Under the pieces are notes generated by a model. It saw only the letters and a program-made list of their open reading frames with translations. It did not search any database and had not been told where the DNA came from. A program made the position numbers and the translations under genes. Below are positions 9,502 through 17,342 of a DNA stretch of 64,000 nucleotides, piece after piece; position 1 is the first letter of the stretch; every line of letters starts with the position of its first letter. The stretch lies in contig JAAERX010000166.1 in the NCBI GenBank assembly GCA_024229935.1, positions 1 to 64,000 of the forward strand. Direction: 5' to 3'. The DNA is from Gammaproteobacteria bacterium. GTDB taxonomy: Bacteria; Pseudomonadota; Gammaproteobacteria; Steroidobacterales; GCA-2729495.

Positions 9502-10413
9502 TTACGGGAGCCAATGAGCAAGATCACGGTCTGTTAGTTTTGCCAGATTATTAATGTCATCACGAAATTCCTCTGTAAGCATCTGGCGTAATTCACTTGA
9601 AAGCGGTTCACGTTTGTATTCAATTTTGTTCCATTCATGCAGCCAGTAACGAAGATTAGTTTTTTGTATTACCGGCAATTTTTCGAACTTGTTAAATGCT
9701 CTGGAAACCCTTGATGTTGAATCATGTGCCAGATTGGCGCCAAGCCAGCGAAACCTGTGGCGTTTATTAGTGTTCAGGCTCCGCGCGTCTCTTCGAGGCA
9801 TATAGGGGACGCCTAGAAATTTCAGTGTTTCTTTATATACCTTGTCGGCATCTGCATGCAGGTCTTCCATAAAGATAATTTTGACCTGCTCACGCGGGAC
9901 TTTGGTATAGAGTTTTTGTAAGTATTTCCCAAGCGCGCCAATTTCACGATATTGCAAAGCAAAAGGGACCTTACATCTAGGGACAATACCTTCACCCTTT
10001 TGACGGCTTTCCTGTAAATACCAGGCAGTTTTAAAGTCTTCAATCTGTTCCATGAATGTGTAATAGAGCTGTGAATGCCATGAGTAAACCAGATCAATGG
10101 GGTTGCGAAGCATTACGATGAAGCGTGCATTTGGGTCAAACTTGAGAATATTATCTACCGCTACTTCTGAATAAAGATAAATAACAGACTTTTCGCCCAC
10201 AGCTTTATGTTCATCAGTTACGGCATCAAATAATCTCAGATAACTTTCAGGTGTGTAGTTTGCTATAGACGGAAAATCAGTACAGAAATACTGAGGTTCA
10301 AAAGCCAGTGGTACATATATCTTTGGGTGCCAGCGCAGGGTATTGATGAGTGAACTCGTGCCACATTTAGGCGCGCCTATAATAAAGAAATTAGGTTTTT
10401 GGGCAGTTCTCAT
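9502..10413 (-). CDS. PAPS-dependent sulfotransferase
   Basis: 303-residue soluble protein of the carbohydrate sulfotransferase type. The 5'-phosphosulfate loop is at the N-terminus (FFIIGAPKCGTSSLINTL, residues about 9-26), with the conserved Lys of PKCGT. The 3'-phosphate motif follows as RFIVMLRNPIDLVYSWH around residues 97-113. It would transfer sulfate from PAPS to a hydroxyl of a glycan or small molecule in the cytoplasm. Neighbouring genes on the other side encode a barrel protein and a sulfatase, so the organism may both make and process sulfated polymers. The acceptor cannot be deduced. Confidence 0.9.
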   Translation of the reverse strand: MRTAQKPNFFIIGAPKCGTSSLINTLRWHPKIYVPLAFEPQYFCTDFPSIANYTPESYLRLFDAVTDEHKAVGEKSVIYLYSEVAVDNILKFDPNARFIVMLRNPIDLVYSWHSQLYYTFMEQIEDFKTAWYLQESRQKGEGIVPRCKVPFALQYREIGALGKYLQKLYTKVPREQVKIIFMEDLHADADKVYKETLKFLGVPYMPRRDARSLNTNKRHRFRWLGANLAHDSTSRVSRAFNKFEKLPVIQKTNLRYWLHEWNKIEYKREPLSSELRQMLTEEFRDDINNLAKLTDRDLAHWLP

Positions 10414-10636
10414 TGCGCGTCATGCTAGCATTCTGACAGGTTGTTTACATAGCCAATTTCTGTGGTATTGCTTATGTTGGTTCTGCCAATAGATTAAGGG
10501 GCGCTCATAACACCTTATGTATAAATTGTTATGAATCAGACTCTTGTTATAGAAGCCACTTACTGTTGAATACTAATTTACTGGTATGTCTTATAAGAAC
10601 AGGCAGGCGTGTTTACCATGTGCTTATGAAAAACGT

Positions 10637-11932
10637 TTAGTTTATTGCCTTAACCTCAGATAGCCGTTGCTGCATAGCCCAGATGAAGACAGCACCGTTT
10701 GCAGCAGCAACAGCAATGAAGGGTGCGCCGGGCGCAATGAGATCAAATAATTGCCCACCACCCCATGAGATGGCAAGGATACCAACGGCACCGAAGAAGC
10801 TTTGCACACCAAATACAGAGCCTCGAATACTAGAGGGGCATTCCTGAGCAAGTAAAACAGTAATAGCCAGTCCTGCACTGGACTGCCCGATACCTGCAAC
10901 TATAAGTGCAGGAGTAACTGACCAAACGGAGAGTACATCCGTACTTATTCCGAGCCATCCATAACCAATTGCAGCAAATATAAAGGCAATCAGCGTGAGT
11001 GATAGACGATCTATTCTGTCAGCAATAATGCCGAATATGGGGGCCCATATAAGTGCCGCTACAGAGTAGATAGCTACATATAAACCTGCTTTACCCTGTG
11101 CTTCAGCAGGCGTTAGCCCTGCATTACCCCCGGCCTGTACAACCCACAGAATGAAAAACAGTGTAATAATTGCCATATCAGCACGTGCTGCAAATGCAGC
11201 AAGGTAGGCTATGCTGATGCGTTTATTGCGTCCGGCCTTAAGACCTTCTTTAAGCAGTGTGAGTACAGGAACTTTTTCTGCTGCTTCTTCTGGTCTGCCT
11301 GGTTTAAGGCCAAACATAACCAGAGACCCAATAAATGCAATGGCGGCAACTGTAAGATAAGCATAATGCCCGGCCCATATTTCATCTGCACCCTGTCCCT
11401 GGTAAATGCTGGGTAGCTGACTTAAGCCGCCAAAAAAAGCAGCAGCACCCAGGCCATTTAAGATAAAGCTTATGCCGGTAAATTTGCCCCGAGACTGATC
11501 CTGTGGGTAATCAGCCATGATGGCGGCCAGATTAGTTGTAGTGGCGGCCACAGCTAAGGCAAATATAATGCGGAAGGCGAATAATTGTGGCAGGGACGTG
11601 GAGAAAGAATAAATACTGTATGCCACCGTCATTAACAGAAAGCCTGTTATATAGATGGGGCGTCGTCCGAACTGGTCTGAGAGGGCGCCCCACCAGCCTA
11701 TACACAATATAACAACTATTTCTTGCAGGAATTGTAGGTTACCGATAATACGACCGTGTTCTTCTTCTGGAATGCTAAGGTTAACCTTAAGGATGTAAGG
11801 TGTTAATGACATCAGATAGGTAAACATGCCGATGCTGATACCTGCAGCAAAAAGAAAACACAGGACGTGTCGGGTTGTTACACCCGGTTGCAATTGAACC
11901 GGGCCGAAGGTGGCTGCGATTAGTGCATTCAT
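10637..11932 (-). CDS. MFS transporter, second gene of the metal-response operon
   Basis: 431-residue major facilitator with about 12 hydrophobic segments. The inter-helix 2/3 signature is present in the form GWWGALSDQFGRRPIYITGF (residues about 79-98), and a related loop (GIIADRIDRLSL) sits in the second half, as expected for the two-fold pseudo-repeat. It starts 18 bp downstream of the P1B ATPase stop on the same strand, so both are probably cotranscribed from the MerR-type promoter at 14453-14484. That context suggests export of a metal or a metal-stress compound, but the sequence alone gives no substrate. Confidence 0.85.
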   Translation of the reverse strand: MNALIAATFGPVQLQPGVTTRHVLCFLFAAGISIGMFTYLMSLTPYILKVNLSIPEEEHGRIIGNLQFLQEIVVILCIGWWGALSDQFGRRPIYITGFLLMTVAYSIYSFSTSLPQLFAFRIIFALAVAATTTNLAAIMADYPQDQSRGKFTGISFILNGLGAAAFFGGLSQLPSIYQGQGADEIWAGHYAYLTVAAIAFIGSLVMFGLKPGRPEEAAEKVPVLTLLKEGLKAGRNKRISIAYLAAFAARADMAIITLFFILWVVQAGGNAGLTPAEAQGKAGLYVAIYSVAALIWAPIFGIIADRIDRLSLTLIAFIFAAIGYGWLGISTDVLSVWSVTPALIVAGIGQSSAGLAITVLLAQECPSSIRGSVFGVQSFFGAVGILAISWGGGQLFDLIAPGAPFIAVAAANGAVFIWAMQQRLSEVKAIN

Positions 11933-11950
11933 AGGCTCAGGGGTATCTGC

Positions 11951-14407
11951 TTAGGACTGTCTTAGTAGGCGCATGCCATTTAGGGTGACTAAAAGTGTAG
12001 CACCTACATCGGCCAGTACAGCCATCCATAGCGTTGCTATTCCTGGTATGGCCAGCGCAAGAAAAGCCAGCTTTAATGTCAGACTGAGCATTATGTTTTG
12101 TTTGATTACCTGCCTTGATTTACGCGCTATACGTAAAGCCAGAGCAACATGTGACAGATCATCCTGCATAAGCACGACATCAGCAGTTTCCATGGCCTGC
12201 GCTGTTCCACCGCCACCCATAGCGATACCTATATCTGCTCGGGCCAATGCTGGTGCATCATTGATACCATCACCCACCATTGCAACTGCAGCAGTATCGC
12301 TGTGCAGTTTTTCAATTTCTTTAAGCTTCTCATCAGGAAGAAGGTCTGCATACACTTTATCTATACCTGGAATCTGTCTTGCGACACGGCTGGCTGATTG
12401 ATAGTTGTCCCCAGTAAGCATGATTCTGCGTACCGGTGGGTTCATGTTACCTAATACGGTAAGTGCATTAGTGGAGTCTTTACGTACTTTATCCTGCACA
12501 CCGATGTATCCGATTATCTTATTATTCTGCGCAACATACATGATGGTTCGGCCTTCAGCCTGAGCTGCCTGTGCGTGAGGAGCAACCACATCCCAGCCCT
12601 CTTCTTTTTGGGTAAACAGATTGGTACTGCCCACGGACACGCGTGAACCATCTTTCAGGATGCCGATGACTCCTTTTCCAGGGATAGCCTGTATATCTTC
12701 TGCCATTGCAATGTGATCTACGCCCGAACGAGTACGGGCAGCTGCAACTATTGCATGTGCGACTGGATGTTCTGATGCTCGTTCAACAGCGGCTGCTACC
12801 GCAATTACATCATCACAATTGTTGCAATCCCCTTGACTGATAGCGCTATGTACACAATCGCTGGTACGCATGCCAGTAACTATTGGTTTGCCGACTGTTA
12901 ATGTGCCGGTTTTATCAAAACAAATGGTTTGTATATCGGCCATCCGGTCCAGGAGTGCACCGCTCTTAACCAGTACGCCCAATTGAGCAAGGCGTGTCAA
13001 TCCGCTAACCACTGTGACGGGAATGCTAATAACCAATGCACAGGGGCAGGCAATAATCAGCAGGGTTAGGCCACGGTACAGCCAGCCACGTGTGTCATCA
13101 ACTGTGTCCAGGAAGGGTTGTGCAAATATAAGCACAGGAACTGCAACGACCAGAGTTGCAAGTAAAACTACTGCTGGAGTGTAGTAACGAGCGAACCGAT
13201 CAATAAAACGTTCAGCTGGGCTGCGCTGAGACTGAGCTTGTTCAACCAGTTTGGCAATGCGTGCAATGGTGCCTTCAGAAGAAGGTCTGGTTACACGTAT
13301 TTCCAATGCAGCTTCGCCATTGACGGTACCTGCCATGACCTCATCACCAACTTCTTTAAGAACGGGCATATCTTCACCGGTTACCGGTGCTTGATTGACA
13401 GTAGAAAGCCCTTTAATAATTTCACCATCAACAGGAATACGTTCAGCAGGTCGGATGAGTACCCGGTCACCAGCATTAATCTCTTCTATAGGTTTAATGG
13501 TTTGGTGATCGTGCACTTTTTCAGCGTGCTCATTCTGTGAGCTATCGCTACCGTAGGATTTACCATGTTTATGTTTGCTTTGGTCATGTTTTTCAGCGCC
13601 ACCTTCAGCTTTTTTTAGTGCTGCATATGCGTGCTCACTGCGGTCATGATTACCATGATCGTGTTCACCACAACTACTGTAATTATTGTCGTTGCATTGC
13701 TTGTCTCTGTGTTCACTGGCATGGAATTCCAGCACAGTTGCTTCTTGTGGCTGTAATGACATTAGCGTACGTAAGGAATCACGTGCCCGTTCTGCACTAT
13801 AGGCTTCAAGTGCTTCACCGAGCATGAATAACAGTATGACTGTACAGGCCTCACCGGTTTCACCAATGCTAATAGCGCCAATTGCTGCAATAGCCATTAA
13901 TAGGTCAATGGTGATACGGCGGGCAAATATCAGTGAACGGAAACCCTTAATAAAAACAGACGCACCGGCAATAATGACTGCTGCACCAAAGAGAATACTA
14001 AGTGGAGGTATGTCGCCTATAGCTCCAATGTCAGAAGCTGGAATAATTATGATGCCAATAAATACGGCAGCTGTAACCATGAGTGCACGGCGCAGGGGTG
14101 GTTGTTCCCATAAAAAATGCACAAAGCCTTTCAGCCCGCGGTGCTCTGGTACAGCCATCTGGGTTGCATCATTCTCACTGGCAATTCGGTAACCAAGTTC
14201 ACGCAGACGTGATTCGATGTCATCCACTTTGACATCACCTGTTACTTCCATAGTTTCAGTTGTGAAACTTACGGTTGCTTCTTCAACGCCGGCCAACTTT
14301 TGCATGCTGCTTTCGATAGTCATTGCACAGCTGCCACAGTCCATGCCAATAATCCTGATTTTTAGCGGATCCTGAATGGACCTGGTTTTGGCTACAGCCT
14401 GATTCAT
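11951..14407 (-). CDS. P1B-type heavy-metal-translocating ATPase (Zn/Cd/Pb class likely)
   Basis: Inner-membrane metal exporter. Seen in order: an HMA domain with GMDCGSC, hydrophobic hairpins, a His/Asp-rich insert of about 90 residues (repeated HDH, HKH, SEHA clusters) just before the actuator domain, the actuator TGE (PVTGEDMPV), the CPC metal site in IACPCALVIS, phosphorylation site DKTGTLT, the HP motif SEHPVAHA and the hinge GDGINDAP. The frame can be extended to a TTG at 14491 (846 codons). I place the start at ATG 14407 (MNQAVAK) because AAGGA lies 8 nt upstream and the extra 28 codons coincide with a MerR-type promoter. CPC plus the His-rich insert suits Zn2+/Cd2+/Pb2+ rather than copper, but this is inference. 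MerR gene upstream, MFS gene downstream. Confidence 0.95.
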   Translation of the reverse strand: MNQAVAKTRSIQDPLKIRIIGMDCGSCAMTIESSMQKLAGVEEATVSFTTETMEVTGDVKVDDIESRLRELGYRIASENDATQMAVPEHRGLKGFVHFLWEQPPLRRALMVTAAVFIGIIIIPASDIGAIGDIPPLSILFGAAVIIAGASVFIKGFRSLIFARRITIDLLMAIAAIGAISIGETGEACTVILLFMLGEALEAYSAERARDSLRTLMSLQPQEATVLEFHASEHRDKQCNDNNYSSCGEHDHGNHDRSEHAYAALKKAEGGAEKHDQSKHKHGKSYGSDSSQNEHAEKVHDHQTIKPIEEINAGDRVLIRPAERIPVDGEIIKGLSTVNQAPVTGEDMPVLKEVGDEVMAGTVNGEAALEIRVTRPSSEGTIARIAKLVEQAQSQRSPAERFIDRFARYYTPAVVLLATLVVAVPVLIFAQPFLDTVDDTRGWLYRGLTLLIIACPCALVISIPVTVVSGLTRLAQLGVLVKSGALLDRMADIQTICFDKTGTLTVGKPIVTGMRTSDCVHSAISQGDCNNCDDVIAVAAAVERASEHPVAHAIVAAARTRSGVDHIAMAEDIQAIPGKGVIGILKDGSRVSVGSTNLFTQKEEGWDVVAPHAQAAQAEGRTIMYVAQNNKIIGYIGVQDKVRKDSTNALTVLGNMNPPVRRIMLTGDNYQSASRVARQIPGIDKVYADLLPDEKLKEIEKLHSDTAAVAMVGDGINDAPALARADIGIAMGGGGTAQAMETADVVLMQDDLSHVALALRIARKSRQVIKQNIMLSLTLKLAFLALAIPGIATLWMAVLADVGATLLVTLNGMRLLRQS

Positions 14408-14452
14408 ACTCGCATTCCTTGCGCCTGTTAGTGGCGGTTTAATATGCTGTAT

Positions 14453-14484
14453 ATGTTGTGGCTTAAAGTTGGGTTTAAGGTCAA
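14453..14484 (-). promoter_or_regulatory. MerR-type promoter/operator for the P1B ATPase-MFS operon
   Basis: Read on the minus strand: -35 TTGACC (14484-14479), a 20-bp spacer (14478-14459) containing TTAAA...AACTTTAAG, then CAACAT (14458-14453) in the -10 place. A 20-bp spacer with a dyad inside is the hallmark of ZntR/CadR/PbrR-type promoters, which the regulator untwists. It matches the site at 15417-15448 in TTGACCTTAAA and ACTTTA. The -10 hexamer is weak, as expected for an activated promoter. It ends 46 bp before the ATG at 14407. Confidence 0.7.
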
Positions 14485-14578
14485 GCGGCAATTTAAATTA
14501 TTGAAAAATAAGAAATATAATATTTATTTGCTCATAGCTGCCCTATAAAGCCCAAATATAGTGCTGACTATTTTTCAG

Positions 14579-15346
14579 CTATGCTTCCCCAACCTCCAGT
14601 GCCAAGAATAATTGGGCAAACAAAAATGCATTCTTACCACGGGCACGAAACAAGGTGCCACCATCAGCTTTTTCTATAGTGGGTTCAAGGTGTGCTTCAC
14701 AGCCTGATTCACATGCGGCGAGTTTTTGCAGGGCTTTTACCACCATGGCTGTCTGATTTGTAAAGAGGATTGAATAGCTCTCATCATCATCTTGCCAAAT
14801 ATGCAGGTGCTCTCCACGTAAATCTGTGAGTAAACTTTCCCATTCTGCCGAGGCCAGATTACAGCCCAGACGTTCGGTTAGTTTTTGTAGTGAAGATCGT
14901 TGCTGGTCGTCATGCTCATGACCGCAGATTTGTTCAATTAACTCACGATACTGATTGCCAACCTCCGGTCCGGCCGTCTCACCAATTTGTTCGGTGACAT
15001 CATCAAGAAATATCTCAAGCTCATGCCGTAGCACCAGCATTTCTGTAACGCGCCGTTCGATTTCCAGAAATCGCTGTTCAGCAATTTTGCGAATATCATG
15101 CTTGGAGCCATCACTATCATGTGCGGCACCGCGCATAAGTTTGATGTCATTCAGGGAAAAGCCATAGCGCTGGGCACGGCGTATAAATCTGAGGTGGCGG
15201 ACAGATTCAGGTGAGTAGAAGCGATATCCAGCAGCGGTGCGACCTACGGGCTCAAGCAAGCCCTCTTTCTCATAATAACGCAGCAGTGAGGTGGCTACAT
15301 TGCCCTGCTTTGCGAGTTCACCTATGGTTAGTGTTTGCTTGGTCAT
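14579..15346 (-). CDS. MerR-family metal-responsive regulator with a long C-terminal extension
   Basis: 255 residues. The N-terminal winged helix-turn-helix is typical of MerR (TIGELAKQGNVATSLLRYYE, then GRTAAGYRFYSPESVRHLRFI), followed by a coiled-coil dimerisation helix to about residue 125. Classic metal-sensing MerR proteins stop near 130-150 residues. This one adds about 110 residues with Cys/His clusters (ICGHEHDD, AACESGCEAH) that could bind metal, and a C-terminal segment (LFRARGKNAFLFAQLFLALE). It lies between two MerR-type promoters that face away from it: one for the ATPase-MFS pair downstream, one for the ABC exporter pair on the other strand. It probably regulates both and itself. 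Which metal is sensed is not known. Confidence 0.9.
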   Translation of the reverse strand: MTKQTLTIGELAKQGNVATSLLRYYEKEGLLEPVGRTAAGYRFYSPESVRHLRFIRRAQRYGFSLNDIKLMRGAAHDSDGSKHDIRKIAEQRFLEIERRVTEMLVLRHELEIFLDDVTEQIGETAGPEVGNQYRELIEQICGHEHDDQQRSSLQKLTERLGCNLASAEWESLLTDLRGEHLHIWQDDDESYSILFTNQTAMVVKALQKLAACESGCEAHLEPTIEKADGGTLFRARGKNAFLFAQLFLALEVGEA

Positions 15347-15416
15347 ACTTATCTATAAGCCTAATAATTAGAGTAGAAAAAACCACTGGTATGTGTGACA
15401 GATATAAAAATCCAGC

Positions 15417-15448
15417 TTGACCTTAAAGTGTACTTTAGGCTCTAGGAT
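15417..15448 (+). promoter_or_regulatory. MerR-type promoter/operator for the ABC exporter pair
   Basis: -35 TTGACC (15417-15422), a 20-bp spacer (15423-15442) with dyad core AAAGT-GT-ACTTT, and -10 TAGGAT (15443-15448). The overlong spacer with an internal inverted repeat is diagnostic of MerR-family activation. It lies between the divergent merR-like gene (starts 15346) and the ABC gene (starts 15526), the standard place for both activation and autoregulation. The near-identical half-sites at 14453-14484 support one regulator for both. Confidence 0.78.
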
Positions 15449-15525
15449 GTAATCATACAATCCCTGGAAATAAGGTTTTTGGGGCCGGATTTTGACTTTC
15501 AAACCAGATTTTTCGGAGCATAGTG

Positions 15526-17328
15526 ATGCTGGGTGTAGATGACAGATTGGTGACCGATGGCACCATGAAATGGGTCAGGGTAGGGTTAATTTCCGGTCTT
15601 GCAACAATTCCTGCGACCATAGTTCTTTATATAGTGCTGGGCATGGCGGTAGATGCGGCGTATGCGCAGTATCTGTTGACCTATGGCGGTGAATGGGCTG
15701 GTAAAGGAATTACAGTTCAGGCTGGGAACCTTGTTATTAGCTATATGCCTTGGTTGATAGCGCTGGTACTTGTGAAAGCAGCTCTTTCCTGGCTGTTCCG
15801 TACCGGGCAGTTTCGTGCTTCCAGTGAGGCCAAACTGAATGTTCGGGACCGGATATATAAGCAGGTCGTAAGTCTGGGCCCTGGCATACTCGGCAAACGC
15901 CGTACGGGTGAGATTGCTAACACCGCGACAGAAGGTGTTGAGTACCTTGATTACTACTTTAGTGTCTATTTTGTACAGGTCTGGGTTGCTATTGCTATCC
16001 CATTTTTCCTCTGTGCTGCAATTTTCTGGATTGACCCTATCGTGGGTTGGTGGATGTTGGCAGGTGTCCCACTGACGCCATTATTTGTTGGGTCATCGGC
16101 AAAAGGTTTCCGCCGTATTAGTGGCACCAATGAAGAAGTCAAGAATCATAATAGTGCTCAGTACCTTGATTCGGTACAGGGTATGTCGACATTGAAGATG
16201 TTCAATGAGGCAGAACGTCGTGGTGTACAAATCCAGAATGATAATGAGATTCAGCGTAAAGCAACTATGAAGTTGTTACTGGTTGCACAGGTTCAGTTTG
16301 TGTTTCTGGAATTGGGTTTCGCATTGTTTTCGACTGCGGTTGCCATGGTGGTTTCACTTTATCGCTTGAGTAATGGCTTTATGACCCCGGGTGAGGCAGT
16401 AGCTGTGGTACTGCTTAGTCTTGAGTTCAGCCGTACCCTGTTGCTGATTGGTGAATTTTTCTTTGCCGGCGCACTGGGCCGTGAAGTGGCTGCCAGTATT
16501 GTTAAGTTTCTTAATGAGAAAGCACCTGTTAAAAGTACTGATAGCAACAAGCGTGCTGCTGAGCAAGGCCAGGCGGTAGGTATAGAGCTAAAGGACGTGA
16601 CCTTTACCTACCCGGGCGCAACAGAACCAGCCATTCATAACTTGTCAATGAGTATTACACCTGGTGAAACCATAGCCCTGATCGGTAAAAGTGGCTCAGG
16701 CAAGACAACTGTAACCAACTTATTGTTACGTACACTTGATCCGGACTCAGGTCAGATTACCTATGACGGTATTCCAGAGGAAGAGTTGTCGCTTGAGTGG
16801 ATTCGTGAGCAGATTGGCCTGGTGCCACAGGATCCCTTCCTGTTTTATGGGACGATTCGTGACAATCTGACAATGGCCAAAGAGGATGCCACGGATGAAG
16901 AACTGATGGCAGCTATTACAGCGGCTGAGTTGAAAGGTTTTATTGATGCCTCACCCGATGGTCTGGAAACTAAAGTGGGTGATCAGGGCATGGCGCTTTC
17001 AGGTGGTCAGGCGCAGCGACTGGCTATTGCGCGTGCACTGCTCAAGGATGCGCCACTGGTTATTCTTGATGAACCAACCTCACAGATTGATGTTGAAACG
17101 GAAGCTCTGCTCAACCGTGCGTTGGGACGCTTGTGTGAAAACAAGACAGTTTTATTGATTGCGCATCGGCTCAGTACCATTGAACAGGCAGATCGCATTA
17201 TTGTTATGGATCAGGGCGGCCTGGCTGAGAGTGGTACGAAAGAAGCGCTCATAGCGCAGGGGGGCATTTATGCCTCCATGCTGCAGACTAAACACGATAT
17301 TGAACAAGCCGCTGCAGCAGCAGTCTGA
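15526..17328 (+). CDS. ABC exporter half-transporter, CydD-like
   Basis: Fused membrane plus ATPase half-transporter of about 600 residues. The membrane domain (first about 330 residues) has the CydD-like features VEYLDYYFSVYFVQVW and AQYLDSVQGMSTLKMFNEAE. The nucleotide-binding domain has Walker A GKSGSGKTT, the Q-loop VPQDPF, signature LSGGQAQRLAIARALL, Walker B LVILDEPTS and the switch AHRLST. LSGGQAQR is usual for CydD. GGAG (15515-15518) lies 7 nt before ATG 15526, so I prefer that to the GTG at 15523. The second half-transporter follows 14 bp later. CydDC proteins export cysteine/glutathione. Control by a MerR-type promoter suggests a thiol or metal-thiolate substrate here, but this is inference. 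Confidence 0.85.
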   Translation: MLGVDDRLVTDGTMKWVRVGLISGLATIPATIVLYIVLGMAVDAAYAQYLLTYGGEWAGKGITVQAGNLVISYMPWLIALVLVKAALSWLFRTGQFRASSEAKLNVRDRIYKQVVSLGPGILGKRRTGEIANTATEGVEYLDYYFSVYFVQVWVAIAIPFFLCAAIFWIDPIVGWWMLAGVPLTPLFVGSSAKGFRRISGTNEEVKNHNSAQYLDSVQGMSTLKMFNEAERRGVQIQNDNEIQRKATMKLLLVAQVQFVFLELGFALFSTAVAMVVSLYRLSNGFMTPGEAVAVVLLSLEFSRTLLLIGEFFFAGALGREVAASIVKFLNEKAPVKSTDSNKRAAEQGQAVGIELKDVTFTYPGATEPAIHNLSMSITPGETIALIGKSGSGKTTVTNLLLRTLDPDSGQITYDGIPEEELSLEWIREQIGLVPQDPFLFYGTIRDNLTMAKEDATDEELMAAITAAELKGFIDASPDGLETKVGDQGMALSGGQAQRLAIARALLKDAPLVILDEPTSQIDVETEALLNRALGRLCENKTVLLIAHRLSTIEQADRIIVMDQGGLAESGTKEALIAQGGIYASMLQTKHDIEQAAAAAV

Positions 17329-17342
17329 GGTGGAGAATAGAT

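Noticed and set aside
13238-14192. Plus-strand frames across the P1B ATPase gene
   Set aside because: Antisense shadows of a gene with all family motifs on the minus strand.
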